Assembly: GCF_020171725.1 (NCBI RefSeq) | Contig: NZ_JAIVAJ010000005.1 | Coordinates: forward strand, 310,001 to 374,000 | Length of the DNA: 64,000 nucleotides | Direction: 5' to 3' | DNA from: Halobacillus litoralis | Lineage (GTDB): Bacteria; Bacillota; Bacilli; Bacillales; Halobacillaceae | Shown: positions 17,382-27,146 of the stretch, piece after piece | Layout: each line of letters begins with the position of its first letter | Position numbering within the stretch: position 1 is the stretch's first letter | Made by a program: the position numbers and the translations under genes | The notes under the pieces: model-generated | What the model was told of the DNA's origin: nothing | The model's input: the letters and a program-made list of their open reading frames with translations, nothing else | Database searches by the model: none

Positions 17382-17971
17382 CGGACCTTCTCCTTTCTAT
17401 AGAGAAGAGCCGCTTCGTAGGCTTTCTCCAGCATGTCATAACCATATTCGGTCATAATCGATTCAGGATGGAACTGAATGCCTTCAATCGGGAGCGACTG
17501 ATGTCTGACTGCCATGACGACGCCTTCTTCTGATCTTGCACTGACTTCGAGACAGGCAGCCATTTTTTCTTCAGGCGTAATGAGCGAATGGTATCTTGTC
17601 ACACGGAGTGTTTCAGGAAGCCCGCTGAAGATTGTATTTCCGTCATGCGTCACCCGCGTGACTTTCCCCTGCATAGGCTTCTCTCCCTTCTCGACCGATC
17701 CACCGAAGAAATCGACAATCAGCTGATGACCGAGACAAATACCAAGAATGGGGACACGTCCACTGAAGGCAGTCAGCACTTCTCGACTGATTCCTGTTTC
17801 ATCAGGGTTCCCGGGGCCTGGTGACAGCACGATCAAATCCGGGTCGTGCTGTTCGACATCGTGAATGGTGAGTTGGTCATTCGGGTAAACCCGCACCTCT
17901 TCCGTCATTTGTTGAAAGTATTGAAATAAGTTATACGTAAACGAATCGTAATTATCTATGATGATGATCAT
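17378..17971 (-). CDS. pabA: Aminodeoxychorismate/anthranilate synthase component II (PabA, glutamine amidotransferase)
   Basis: The 197-residue class-I glutamine amidotransferase has the nucleophile motif LGICLGHQ and the C-terminal His-Glu in GIQFHPES, preceded by the oxyanion loop SPGPGNPDE. It supplies ammonia to PabB. In Bacillus PabA can also serve TrpE. The start is ATG 17971, 6 bases after AAAGGTG; the GTG at 17980 lies inside that site. It is first in the pabA-pabBC-DCC operon. Confidence 0.88.
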   Translation of the reverse strand: MIIIIDNYDSFTYNLFQYFQQMTEEVRVYPNDQLTIHDVEQHDPDLIVLSPGPGNPDETGISREVLTAFSGRVPILGICLGHQLIVDFFGGSVEKGEKPMQGKVTRVTHDGNTIFSGLPETLRVTRYHSLITPEEKMAACLEVSARSEEGVVMAVRHQSLPIEGIQFHPESIMTEYGYDMLEKAYEAALLYRKEKVR

Positions 17972-18170
17972 GGTACGCACCTTTTCTATAATTTGAACTT
18001 AAGTCGTGACGTTAATAAATCCTTCTCTTTCTTATTTTACACAAAGAAACGGGTGCGTTCATTTGTTAAATGTTTGATTTCTCACCTTTCGTTTTAGTAC
18101 GTTCACGCAAAAAAGAATCGAAAAATTCCCTCAACTGTATTAAAATAAGAGAAAGCTTCAAGGCGTTAGG

Positions 18171-19538
18171 ATGATGGAAAAGATGACCAAACAACTGATT
18201 CGACAAAAAAGCATATGGATCAAGGTAGGACTCATCGCCATAGGAGCCACCATGCCCTTATGGTTGAACGTAGAAAGCTCGGGTCTTGCTACCTTACTGG
18301 AACAGTTGCGTGAAGATCCATCAGGTCACACGTTAATGCTCGTCGCCTTCGCGCTCGTCATGCTCAATACCATTCGTGCCCTCCCCCATTACCTTGGCGC
18401 ATTATTACTAGGTGATGAACTAGGAACCAGGTTGAATAAATCATGGTTAAAAGTGGTCGTCCCTTTAACTGTCATTCCTCTTGTGTATCTCATCATCAAT
18501 GGATACCACTCATTGAGTTACCACTTCGGAGGCCCTGCCCTCCTGCTGCTGATTTCGATCAGTATTCTGCATATGCTAGATAAAGGACGGCTCAGGCCAG
18601 TATTCAAGTCAGTTGTGATTGGACAAGTGCTTCTAGGCATCCAGTGGCTGGACATGGTGCTGTTCCTGAGTGCTTTCGGCTTCGGAGGTGGTCCGATTTC
18701 CACAGAAGTGAAGCAAATGGCTGAACAACTCGACTTCGGCTTCACTCTATCTTTTTATAGTCTTGTCTTCTGTGCTGTATTTATCATCAACGCCCTCGTT
18801 CTCGCCGTCTACTTGACTGTATCCGAGCAAAAATGGAGAATCAGACAGGATTTACACCGTGCCCGTCATCAAGTGGCCGAGTCCCGTTCTGGACGTGAAG
18901 CGCTGCATCTCGTTCATGACTTGAAAACGCCGCTCTCGTTAATGGAAGGATTGAACTCTTTAATTCAATTGAAGACCAGTGACCCTGAGATCCTACGATA
19001 CACCAACAAAATCGCTTCTTCTATTCAATCAACCAGTGACATGGTGTCTGAGATTCTCTATCACGAGAAAAAGAATTGGTGCACGATGAAGACGTTCATT
19101 GAATACGTCAGGGCCAATAAACTTTCTGAATCGGCCACGATCTATCAATTTGAATTAGAGGCAGACGAAGAAATCGAGATCCACATCAACAAGATCCGGA
19201 TGACCCGTGCTTTAGTGAACCTGATCGATAATGCGAGTGATGCTGTCGAAGGTAAGGAACAGGCCACCGTCACCATCCGCTCAAAAGTATCGGACGGGAA
19301 AGTCGCCATAGGAGTAGAGGATAACGGCGAAGGCATCAGCGAGGAGAACAAGGAGAAAATCTGGAACGCTGGATTCAGTACGAAGTCTCACCCTGGTGTG
19401 GGATTGACGTTTGTTCAAAATGTCGTGAAAGAACATGACGCACACCTATCGATCCATAGTGAGCCTGGACAGGGTACGACATTCTGGATTCAATTACCGA
19501 AGGAGAGAGTACGCTATGAAGATTCTGATCATCGATAA
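18171..19538 (+). CDS. Membrane sensor histidine kinase
   Basis: The 455-residue protein has about six hydrophobic segments in residues 15-230, then a dimerisation/phosphoacceptor helix with HLVHDLKTPLSL and an HATPase domain with the N-box NLIDNASDAVEG, G1 DNGEGI and G2 GVGLTF. There is no clear extracellular sensor domain, so sensing is probably within the membrane. The ATG at 18171 has only a weak AGG site. Its last 23 bases overlap the response-regulator gene. The signal is unknown. Confidence 0.85.
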   Translation: MMEKMTKQLIRQKSIWIKVGLIAIGATMPLWLNVESSGLATLLEQLREDPSGHTLMLVAFALVMLNTIRALPHYLGALLLGDELGTRLNKSWLKVVVPLTVIPLVYLIINGYHSLSYHFGGPALLLLISISILHMLDKGRLRPVFKSVVIGQVLLGIQWLDMVLFLSAFGFGGGPISTEVKQMAEQLDFGFTLSFYSLVFCAVFIINALVLAVYLTVSEQKWRIRQDLHRARHQVAESRSGREALHLVHDLKTPLSLMEGLNSLIQLKTSDPEILRYTNKIASSIQSTSDMVSEILYHEKKNWCTMKTFIEYVRANKLSESATIYQFELEADEEIEIHINKIRMTRALVNLIDNASDAVEGKEQATVTIRSKVSDGKVAIGVEDNGEGISEENKEKIWNAGFSTKSHPGVGLTFVQNVVKEHDAHLSIHSEPGQGTTFWIQLPKERVRYEDSDHR

Positions 19539-20136
19539 CGACGAGTCACTAAGGTATATGCTGACCGAATTTTGCAAGCATGCCGGATGGGAATCAGACA
19601 CGGCAGAGAACGGCCGTCAAGGGGTCGAGAAATTCCTATCCGGTCAATACGATGTCTTACTTGTCGATTACCATATGCCTGAAATGGATGGGTTACAGAC
19701 CGTCCGTGAAATTCGAAAACATAACGAAAACATTCCGATTCTCGTTTTGACGGTAGATGAACGGCAGGAAATCGCCGACAGGTTCATCGATGAAGGTGCA
19801 ACAGACTTTGCCTTAAAGCCTGTGAAAGCCCCTGATTTGATTTCCCGTATCCGCCTTCACGTTCAAATCGCTAATATGAAGCATGTGAAGGAAGAAGATG
19901 AAGATGTCTTTACAGCCAAAGGCATCAGCAAAGGCACGCTGCAGTCGATTGCTGATTTTCTAAAGAAAAACCGAGATCCTTTCCCTGTCGATGCGATCTC
20001 TAAAGAAATCGGACTCGCCTACCCGACCGTCTATCGCTACTTAATGTATTTATTAGAACAAGGCAAAGTGAAGCAAGTCGTCAGCCACCAGAAAATCGGC
20101 CGGCCGAAAAAGCTCTACAAATGGTACACCAATTAG
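19516..20136 (+). CDS. Response regulator, CitB/DctR-like
   Basis: The 206-residue protein has a receiver domain (IIDNDESLRYML acidic pocket, phosphoacceptor in VLLVDYHMPEMDG, and the conserved Lys in ALKPVKAP). A C-terminal winged-helix follows (DAISKEIGLAYPTVYRYLMY), resembling the CitT/DctR group that controls uptake of organic acids in Bacillus. The start at 19516 has AAGGAGAG upstream; longer in-frame starts lie in the kinase gene. It pairs with that kinase. Target genes are unknown. Confidence 0.85.
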   Translation: MKILIIDNDESLRYMLTEFCKHAGWESDTAENGRQGVEKFLSGQYDVLLVDYHMPEMDGLQTVREIRKHNENIPILVLTVDERQEIADRFIDEGATDFALKPVKAPDLISRIRLHVQIANMKHVKEEDEDVFTAKGISKGTLQSIADFLKKNRDPFPVDAISKEIGLAYPTVYRYLMYLLEQGKVKQVVSHQKIGRPKKLYKWYTN

Positions 20137-20169
20137 AAGAACCACGCATTTATAACCTTTATCTTATTC

Positions 20170-20209
20170 AAAACCCCCAAGCGATGCTGTGGCATCACTT
20201 GGGGGTTTT
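20170..20209 (+). terminator. Rho-independent terminator
   Basis: AAAACCCCCAAG pairs with CTTGGGGGTTTT around an inner GATGC/GCATC stem, after the two-component operon. Confidence 0.85.
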
Positions 20210-20213
20210 CAGA

Positions 20214-20372
20214 GTGTCGAAGAAAGCATGGGGAACGGTTCTGTTACAAATGAGTTTTACAGCAGGGTGGAAAATAGCTCACTTTCCGGCGGCGGACGCC
20301 CATGGAAAGCGAGTTGTTTCGCCAACACCGCTTCTCCAACTAAAAATTGAACCGATAGAACTTTCTCGACAC
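20214..20372 (+). repeat. Terminal-inverted-repeat intergenic element, copy 3 (degenerate)
   Basis: The outer ends GTGTCGAAGAAAG (20214-20226) and CTTTCTCGACAC (20361-20372) form an inverted repeat, with GGTTC/GAACC further in. The interior keeps GGGTGGAAAATAGCTC and GGAAAGCGAGTT but lacks the GAGACTCCTGCGGGAT segment of copies 1 and 2. Confidence 0.6.
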
Positions 20373-20441
20373 CTTGACTCTAGTCATACTTTTGCATCAC
20401 TTGTTTTTTCATTTAATCAGAATCTCCAGCAACTGAAATCG

Positions 20442-21554
20442 TCATCCTCCAAGTAGAATCGGGAGTCCGACGGCTAGAACGATGATGACGAGGAAGAACA
20501 CCCATGCAAGTGGCCTTGCGAGGTTCACAGTCCAGCCGACGCCGAAGCGTTTTTCCAGGAAGACAGCCGGGTCATTTTGATTGAAATAGAACTGCCCGAG
20601 CTTCCAGTAACGGTCGTCATCACGGTCGATAACTTCACCGTTCTGATTTGATTGAACGCGTACCCGGCTCCCTCCCTGACCGGTTGTAAACGCAAGGATG
20701 ATCGATGCAATCGTCAATCCACCTGCGAAAAGGAGCGGAACGTAAATTAACATCCACGATGGGACTTCAAACAGGAATGACCACTGAACGACGCCGAACA
20801 ACAAAGCCATCGCTATGCTTCCTACGATAATGAACAAGGACCATCTTCTTCTAAAAATCACATTCTGCCGCTTCGATTCTTCCGGGTTCTCAGCACTCAC
20901 CTGCTGCTTCGCTCTCGAAATGACGGTATTCACAAATAGGAATAAGAAGGTCATGAAAATCTGCATGACCGGCATTAGAATAGCGGTACGATACGATTTC
21001 TCCGCCCAGTTCGTCACTTCTCCTTCGAAGTTATACTGCATGGGAATCCGTTCAGGCATTTGATCGTAGAAGTTGAACGTCACGATAAACATAAATGCCG
21101 CAATTCCGAACGGAACGAGGAACCAGAAATTCGAATAGGTCAGCTTTTCCTGCCTGAAGGACGTATCAATAACAGTTCGCTGCGCTTGTTCCTTCTGCCA
21201 CTGCTTCTCTGCCTTCATGGCTTTCATCCGCTTGTGATAGGACAAGTAGACGAAGAAGCTGGCAACAAGGTATAGAAGGACGGTCGCACCGAATACGAAG
21301 CTGAACGCTTGATCGCTCTCCATACCCATAAAGCCAAAAGCAACAAAGGCAGCCGTAAACACCCCGCTCAACACAGCGATGCGGACGGCATAGGACTTCC
21401 TGAACTCCTTCAACGGTGTGGTATGGTAGACCCTTTCAGGAATCGAGACTCCGAAACTCTCCGTTCTTCTTGTCCAGTAAGGCATGAACATCGAGATAAG
21501 AAATACGGGCACCATGACAACGAGAAAAATCAACAACATAAACGACGTATTCAT
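20442..21554 (-). CDS. DUF1648-type membrane protein
   Basis: The 370-residue protein has about eight hydrophobic helices. The central PERIPMQYNFEGEVTNW is the typical DUF1648 signature, and the C-terminal DDDRYWKLGQFYFNQNDPA segment is the DUF5808-type motif. These proteins, related to SdpI immunity proteins, are often encoded with small GntR regulators. Here the start (ATG 21554) overlaps the GntR stop by ATGA, so the two are coupled. The function is unestablished. Confidence 0.75.
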   Translation of the reverse strand: MNTSFMLLIFLVVMVPVFLISMFMPYWTRRTESFGVSIPERVYHTTPLKEFRKSYAVRIAVLSGVFTAAFVAFGFMGMESDQAFSFVFGATVLLYLVASFFVYLSYHKRMKAMKAEKQWQKEQAQRTVIDTSFRQEKLTYSNFWFLVPFGIAAFMFIVTFNFYDQMPERIPMQYNFEGEVTNWAEKSYRTAILMPVMQIFMTFLFLFVNTVISRAKQQVSAENPEESKRQNVIFRRRWSLFIIVGSIAMALLFGVVQWSFLFEVPSWMLIYVPLLFAGGLTIASIILAFTTGQGGSRVRVQSNQNGEVIDRDDDRYWKLGQFYFNQNDPAVFLEKRFGVGWTVNLARPLAWVFFLVIIVLAVGLPILLGG

Positions 21555-21943
21555 TTCTTTTCCCCCTCTTTAAACCCTTTGAAAATGTCCTGACAGATCG
21601 ACAAGTATTCCTCTTCTGATAACCCTCGGCATATGGATTCGGCAATGGAAGGTCGAAGCGTTTCTTTCAATTCAGCATAATAATCCTCGCCCGCTTCAGG
21701 CACTCCGTCCGGATGAATGACGACGCCTTTTTGTCTATGAATTAAAATAAACCCTTCCTGCTTCAGCTGTTGATACGCTTTATTTACCGTATGCAAGTTG
21801 ATGCCGAGATCCGCAGCCAGTGAGCGTACAGACGGCAGCGCCTCCCCTGCAGACAAGTCTTTACGCGCGATTCCTGCGATGATTTCATGCTTCAGCTGTG
21901 TATAGATCGGCTTCTTTGATTCGAAATCCAACTGGATGAACAA
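21551..21943 (-). CDS. GntR family regulator, YtrA/YhcF type
   Basis: The 130-residue protein is a short GntR regulator: the winged-helix DNA-binding domain (PIYTQLKHEIIAGIA, then ALPSVRSLAADLGINLHTVNKAYQQL) and only a short helical tail. This is the YtrA subfamily, whose members usually repress their own operon with membrane-protein partners. It is coupled to the DUF1648 gene. A candidate operator lies 25 bases upstream of the start. Confidence 0.85.
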   Translation of the reverse strand: MFIQLDFESKKPIYTQLKHEIIAGIARKDLSAGEALPSVRSLAADLGINLHTVNKAYQQLKQEGFILIHRQKGVVIHPDGVPEAGEDYYAELKETLRPSIAESICRGLSEEEYLSICQDIFKGFKEGEKK

Positions 21944-21967
21944 GGTTTCAACCCCTTTCCGTTTGTC

Positions 21968-21988
21968 TGTTATACATATAATATAACA
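21968..21988 (-). promoter_or_regulatory. Candidate GntR (YtrA-type) operator
   Basis: A perfect inverted repeat, TGTTATA (21968-21974) against TATAACA (21982-21988), is separated by 7 bases immediately upstream of the gntR gene. It is a likely autoregulatory site. Confidence 0.55.
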
Positions 21989-22151
21989 GTTACATCAAAA
22001 AGTACACGATTATTTATTTTATATTGTAAAAAAGGGGGTGTAAGGTCCTGCTGATATCTGGTTCCAAATGGAAGTCCCCCAATCTATCACACGCAATATC
22101 TATGATAAAATGACTAGGGAAGCTATTTTTCAGAAAGGGGTTGTGTACCGG

Positions 22152-22904
22152 ATGGAGAACGTTTCATTTGAAAACGAAAACGGTCTTACACTGAGAGGTC
22201 TGTGGCAGGAAGGAAGTACGAAGAAAGGAATCATCATGTGCCACGGTTTCCGTTCGAACCGCTCCTCGAGAGGACGCTTTGACCGACTCGCATCAACATT
22301 TCAAGAAAAAGGATATTCTGTTCTTCGCTTTGATTTCGGAGGATGCGGCGAAAGTGATAACCGCCCCCTGACTTTAAGAGGAGAGGTGGAGGACCTGACG
22401 GCTGCCATCGAATATGTAACGGAGAAAGGCACAGAAGACCTGGCCCTTTTCGGACACAGCCTCGGAGCGCGCGTCTGTCTGGAAGCTTATCAGCGGGACA
22501 GGATTAAGACGATGATGTTCACAGGAGCCGGCACGGGACCTGTTCAATATGACTGGTCAGCAGAATTCACGACAGAACAGCTGGCTGAATTGGCGGATAC
22601 AGGGTTCCTCACACAATCTGTAGAAGATCCATTCCGATCATCGATTATCATTCCAGAAGAGATGCTGCGTGACTTTGATGATTTTGATCAGGAAGAACTC
22701 CTTTCCCGCGTAGCGTGTCCTGTTTATTTGATCCACGGAGACCAGGGGGAGGAAGCCATTCTGATGCCTCTTACAAGAGAAGGCATGGTCTACCTGCCTA
22801 AGGAATCCCAACTCACCGTATTCAAAGGAGCCGCCCATGATTTGATGGATCAGATGAATGAAATCGAACATCTCGCCTGTCAGTGGATGAAGAATTTTTT
22901 ATAA
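22152..22904 (+). CDS. Alpha/beta hydrolase
   Basis: The protein of about 250 residues has the alpha/beta-hydrolase oxyanion motif CHGFRSNRSS, the nucleophile elbow FGHSLGARV, a downstream acid in LIHGDQGEE and the catalytic His in KGAAHDLMDQM. The start at ATG 22152 is 12 bases after AAAGGGG; an upstream in-frame extension to 22068 lacks a ribosome site. The substrate is unknown. The following NagZ gene starts 52 bases downstream. Confidence 0.75.
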   Translation: MENVSFENENGLTLRGLWQEGSTKKGIIMCHGFRSNRSSRGRFDRLASTFQEKGYSVLRFDFGGCGESDNRPLTLRGEVEDLTAAIEYVTEKGTEDLALFGHSLGARVCLEAYQRDRIKTMMFTGAGTGPVQYDWSAEFTTEQLAELADTGFLTQSVEDPFRSSIIIPEEMLRDFDDFDQEELLSRVACPVYLIHGDQGEEAILMPLTREGMVYLPKESQLTVFKGAAHDLMDQMNEIEHLACQWMKNFL

Positions 22905-22955
22905 ATGGACGTTTCTACATAGAATAAGACGACCAATGAATAATGGAGGCCTAAC

Positions 22956-24212
22956 ATGAAGCCGATCACAATCATCGTACTCAGTCTTACAGCAGGCGCA
23001 GTCCTTGTCAGCCTGTTGATCAACGCCCAAGTTGCTACAACGAGAACACCTGTACAAACAGAGGCTGCCAGCCATCTCAGTCATCAAGACTTACAGAAGG
23101 CGCCCCTCTATACGCTTGAAAAAGAAATCGAGAATAAAGTGGAACAGATGAGTCTCGAAGATAAAGCCGCTCAGCTGTTCATGGTGGGGTTTGAAGGCAC
23201 ATCGCTCAGTCCATCTGAAAGAAGCATGATCCAACAAGGTCATGTCGGCGGTGTGATTTTACTTGGTCGGAACGTTAGAAGCGACGATCAACTGCATCAA
23301 CTTGTTACATCCATCAAGCAATCCAACTCCACTTCCACCCCTCTTTTTGTAGGAATCGATGAAGAAGGGGGACGTGTCAGTCGAATCCCCGCGTCCCTCT
23401 CTTCTCTCCCTTCCAGCAAGCAAATCGGAAACGCCGGAGACCCGGAGCTTTCGTATGACGTCGGGCAATCCTTGGCTGCGAAAGTGAAGCATTATGGAAT
23501 CAACATGAACTTCGCACCTGTTTTGGACATTAACAATAATCCAGACAATGAGGTCATCGGTGATCGTTCGTTCGGGTCTGACCCCGAGACGGTTACACGG
23601 CTCGGCATCCCAACGATGAAGGGCATACGATCCGAAGGCGTCATCCCTGTCGTGAAGCATTTCCCTGGTCACGGAGACACGTCCGTGGACTCGCACGCCC
23701 AGCTGCCTATCATTAACAAAACAACCGAACAACTGAATGCATTTGAATGGGTTCCTTTCAAGAAGGCCATCCAATCAGGGGCCGACGCCGTCATGACCGC
23801 TCACATCTTATTCCCCGCACTCGATGAGCAGTACCCTGCTACCTTTTCCAAGAAAGTCGTGACAGGCGTGCTGAGAGAGCAGATGAATTATGACGGGCTC
23901 GTCATCACAGACGATATGGCCATGGGAGCGATCTCTGAGAATTACGGAACAGAAGAAGCTGTATTAAAGGCAATCGAGGCTGGTGTGGACATCGTGTTAT
24001 TGACGGATACAAGGAACAATCAATTTGAACGTGTGCACCAGTCCTTGTTAGAAGCCGTCGAAAAAGGAGAGCTCTCTGAAGAGCAGATTGATGAGAGTGT
24101 GAAGCGGATTCTGAAAGTGAAACAAAAATATAAGCTCTCCTCCATTCAAGAAGATGTGAATGAAGAAGAGCTCAATCAATCGATTTCTGATATTCAGAAA
24201 CGCGTGAACTAG
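22956..24212 (+). CDS. nagZ: Glycoside hydrolase family 3, beta-N-acetylhexosaminidase (NagZ)
   Basis: The 418-residue protein has an N-terminal membrane or signal segment (about 4-24) and one GH3 catalytic domain. KHFPGHGDTSVDSH (about 234-247) contains the Asp-His dyad characteristic of bacterial NagZ, and the nucleophile Asp is in VITDDMAMGAI (Asp319). It cleaves GlcNAc from muropeptides outside the membrane. Bacillus NagZ commonly has a second C-terminal domain, which is absent here. Confidence 0.85.
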   Translation: MKPITIIVLSLTAGAVLVSLLINAQVATTRTPVQTEAASHLSHQDLQKAPLYTLEKEIENKVEQMSLEDKAAQLFMVGFEGTSLSPSERSMIQQGHVGGVILLGRNVRSDDQLHQLVTSIKQSNSTSTPLFVGIDEEGGRVSRIPASLSSLPSSKQIGNAGDPELSYDVGQSLAAKVKHYGINMNFAPVLDINNNPDNEVIGDRSFGSDPETVTRLGIPTMKGIRSEGVIPVVKHFPGHGDTSVDSHAQLPIINKTTEQLNAFEWVPFKKAIQSGADAVMTAHILFPALDEQYPATFSKKVVTGVLREQMNYDGLVITDDMAMGAISENYGTEEAVLKAIEAGVDIVLLTDTRNNQFERVHQSLLEAVEKGELSEEQIDESVKRILKVKQKYKLSSIQEDVNEEELNQSISDIQKRVN

Positions 24213-25613
24213 TTATTCGATTTCTTTATATTTCGACCACCACGGTCGTGCTTGTTCCAGTTGAGCCGCTAACTGGAACAGCGTCGCTTCATCCCCGAAC
24301 GGTGCGGTGAAATGAGATCCGATCGGTACATTTTCACTATTCCAGTACAACGGAACGCTCATAGACGGCTGTCCCGTTGCATTGGTGATCGGGGTCAGGT
24401 GGGCATATTCAGCTGATACGGCCAAAATCTCATCAATCGTATTCTTCTCTCCGTCATAGGAACCGAGCGGCAGCGCCTTCTTCATTGTCACCGGATGAAG
24501 AAGAATATCGTATTGATCGAAAAATTGATGCACCTTCCCACTTTCTGAAGCGAGGAAATTGCGCGCTTCTTCATATTCCATGGCTGAGAAGCTTTTTCCT
24601 TTTTCCACTAAAGTCGACAGCATCGTTCCCACGGTAGATGTCGTGACTTTTCTCCCGTTCGCTGCCGCTGCTTCCTGAACAGCGAGCGCTCCGCCTAACA
24701 CCCATACCGTCACATAAGCATCCATAAACCGGTGCAGATCGAAGTCCGGAAAGGCGATTTCCACACTGTGCCCAAGGGATTCCAACAGGTGGGCTGTGCT
24801 TTCGACAGCATCCTGAACGTCACGGTCAATCTCCATCAACCCTTGAAAGTCAGCCAGATAGGCAATTCGAAGCGGCCTTACTTCCTCTTGGACCACTTCT
24901 GAAAAAGGCTTCCCTCTTGCTGGTGTCGCAAATAAGTCGCCTGTCTGCGGTCCCTCCAAAATATCAAGAAGCCAAGCGCTGTCTCTGACAGATCGTGTAA
25001 TCGCATGACTGGCCGCAAAACTGTTCAGTCGAGTGGAGAAAGGCGTCCTTCCTCGCGTAGGCTTCAATCCAAACAGACCACAGTTGGAGGCAGGAATCCG
25101 AATCGATCCTCCCCCATCACTCCCGTGCGCAAACGGCACCATCCCTGTCGCAACGGCCGCAGCAGCCCCACCACTTGATCCTCCAGGAGAGTAACGGACG
25201 TCCCAGGGGTTTTTCGTGTAGCCTAAATAATTGGACTCTGTAGCCGGGGTAAAGCCGAATTCAGGCGTGTTACTTTTCCCTAAGATCGTCAGGCCTGCCT
25301 TTTTGTAGCGCGAAACGATCACATCATCTCCCGGCGCTACGAAGCCTTCCATCACTTTAGAGCCATATGAAAGAGGCTGTCCCTGCATCGCATTTAAATC
25401 TTTGATTAAAAAAGGCAGCCCGGCAAGAGGAGTGTTCACATCCGCCTTCGCTATTTCTTCATACGTTTTATGTACAACGGCGTTCAGCTCTGGATTTCTG
25501 CGCTCGATCACGGATCGAAAGTGACCTAGTACTTCCTCTAAGCTCAACTCCTCATTTCTCAACTTCTGTTTTAAATCGGTCCCATCCCAATTCCGAATTT
25601 CAGCTATTTCCAT
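24213..25613 (-). CDS. Amidase signature family protein
   Basis: The 466-residue enzyme contains the amidase-signature triad elements: the lysine in [20 protein letters not shown], and the glycine/serine segment [19 protein letters not shown] leading to [11 protein letters not shown]. Family members hydrolyse amides, including aminoacyl amides and nitrile-derived amides. The start is the ATG at 25613 with AAAGGAAG upstream; longer ORF extensions have no ribosome site. It is convergent with nagZ, whose stop abuts its own. The substrate is unknown. Confidence 0.82.
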   Translation of the reverse strand: MEIAEIRNWDGTDLKQKLRNEELSLEEVLGHFRSVIERRNPELNAVVHKTYEEIAKADVNTPLAGLPFLIKDLNAMQGQPLSYGSKVMEGFVAPGDDVIVSRYKKAGLTILGKSNTPEFGFTPATESNYLGYTKNPWDVRYSPGGSSGGAAAAVATGMVPFAHGSDGGGSIRIPASNCGLFGLKPTRGRTPFSTRLNSFAASHAITRSVRDSAWLLDILEGPQTGDLFATPARGKPFSEVVQEEVRPLRIAYLADFQGLMEIDRDVQDAVESTAHLLESLGHSVEIAFPDFDLHRFMDAYVTVWVLGGALAVQEAAAANGRKVTTSTVGTMLSTLVEKGKSFSAMEYEEARNFLASESGKVHQFFDQYDILLHPVTMKKALPLGSYDGEKNTIDEILAVSAEYAHLTPITNATGQPSMSVPLYWNSENVPIGSHFTAPFGDEATLFQLAAQLEQARPWWSKYKEIE

Positions 25614-25699
25614 CTCCACTCTTCCTTTCGCCGTATTTGTATTCAATATACCAAAATACAGCAATAGAAAAAAAGCAGAGCGTTCCACCCTGCTTTTTT

Positions 25700-26989
25700 C
25701 TACTGCTTATAAGGGCTTTCAGATGGGTGTTGGTAAACCTCCACACACTTCCGCCCATTGTTTTTCGCTTCATATAAAGCCTGATCCGCACGTGTTAACA
25801 AGATATCTTTGGTTACCCCGTGGTCAGGGTAAATCGCAATCCCAATCGACACGCTGATCTGAAGCTCGTGCCCGTTGAGAACGATGGGCTGCTGAATGCG
25901 TTCAATCATCCGCTCCGCCACCTGTTCAGGCACAGAAGCCGCTTGAAAATCTGTAAGCAGCACGACGAACTCATCCCCACCAAGCCGCGAGAACGTATCG
26001 GTCTCTCTCAGCATCTGTTTGATCCGCTTCGTAAAGATGACGAGCACATCATCCCCAATTTTGTGACCATATTGGTCGTTAATATCCTTGAAGTTATCCA
26101 AATCTATGAACAACACAGACAGAAGAGAGTCGGTCTGGTCGATTTCCTGCAATTCCAGCTGAAGCTTTTTGAAAAAGTAGCGCCGGTTGGACACTTGTGT
26201 GAGCTGATCATAGTAAGCCATCTCTTCCAATCGGTTCTGCTTCCTCCGCCGTTCACTGATGACTCTGCATATCGTTTGTATGGCAGGTTTTCCGTCGAAT
26301 ATGACCTTGGAACCTGTCAGTTCAACTTCAATCACCCTTCCATCAAACCGCTTTATTTTCCGTTCAATCGGAGGGAGGATACTGAACTCACTTTCAAAAA
26401 CCCGGTCGAGTCGATTCTGTACGTCACTTTGTGGTTCATCTTGAATAAACCCGTGCACACTCATCCCGATGCATTCTCCGCAGCTCTCAGCGCCTACTAA
26501 CTGCACGCCGGCCGGGTTCACAAAAACAATCCGATCCTCTTCATCGTGGACGAAGATCGAGTCCGTATTTTGATCCACCATGGATTGATAGTTACCTGTC
26601 TGCGTTTCACTTGTACGAGGGTGGTTCCATTGCAGTAGATACGATGACGTAGAGGGAATGGCATACACCTGAAGCCAGCCCGGTCTTGAAATCGTAACCT
26701 CATGATGCCCGTTCTTCTCCGCCTGTTCCAAGGCAGTCAGCAAATATTCTTTTTCCTCTTTCCGGTACACTTCATCAATCGATTTTCCTACTGCGGTCGA
26801 GTGCGATTTCTTCAGCTTCTGGTTCACGTACGTATACGTGAAAGACCCTCCATTCTGTTCAACGATCCCAATGGCCAGATCTAATGAATTCAACCACTCC
26901 TCCAACATCGAAGGAGCATTAAGTAAATTTGCAATCCCTTGCATCCTGCAGCCACTTCTTTCTATATTGTTTCTTTTCATTTGCCCCAT
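25700..26989 (-). CDS. PAS-GGDEF diguanylate cyclase
   Basis: The protein of about 429 residues has PAS-like domains in the first half (the second clearly with SIFVHDEEDRIVFVNPAG) and a C-terminal GGDEF domain with FIDLDNFKDIND and the active-site SRLGGDEFVVL. An RETD I-site, five residues before GGDEF, indicates product inhibition by c-di-GMP. There is no membrane segment, so it is probably cytoplasmic. The start is uncertain: ATG 26989 has a weak ribosome site and ATGs at 26980 and 26944 are alternatives. Confidence 0.82.
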   Translation of the reverse strand: MGQMKRNNIERSGCRMQGIANLLNAPSMLEEWLNSLDLAIGIVEQNGGSFTYTYVNQKLKKSHSTAVGKSIDEVYRKEEKEYLLTALEQAEKNGHHEVTISRPGWLQVYAIPSTSSYLLQWNHPRTSETQTGNYQSMVDQNTDSIFVHDEEDRIVFVNPAGVQLVGAESCGECIGMSVHGFIQDEPQSDVQNRLDRVFESEFSILPPIERKIKRFDGRVIEVELTGSKVIFDGKPAIQTICRVISERRRKQNRLEEMAYYDQLTQVSNRRYFFKKLQLELQEIDQTDSLLSVLFIDLDNFKDINDQYGHKIGDDVLVIFTKRIKQMLRETDTFSRLGGDEFVVLLTDFQAASVPEQVAERMIERIQQPIVLNGHELQISVSIGIAIYPDHGVTKDILLTRADQALYEAKNNGRKCVEVYQHPSESPYKQ

Positions 26990-27146
26990 TTTCTAAACAA
27001 AAGTATAGCATTATATGATTCCATTATCCTATATAATTGTAATAAAATTTTATTTATTCGAATTTTTCAGCATGAACCGCTCGACAGCGTTTATTTTTTT
27101 GCGGGCAGGGAACGTTAAAGAAAACATCCTGAGAGTTGGTGAAAAG

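Noticed and set aside
16737..17402. Plus-strand ORF of 221 codons opposite pabBC
   Set aside because: It is antisense to the PabB domain with no ribosome site.
25820..26500. Plus-strand ORF of 226 codons opposite the diguanylate cyclase
   Set aside because: It is antisense to conserved GGDEF and PAS motifs and carries no recognisable domain.
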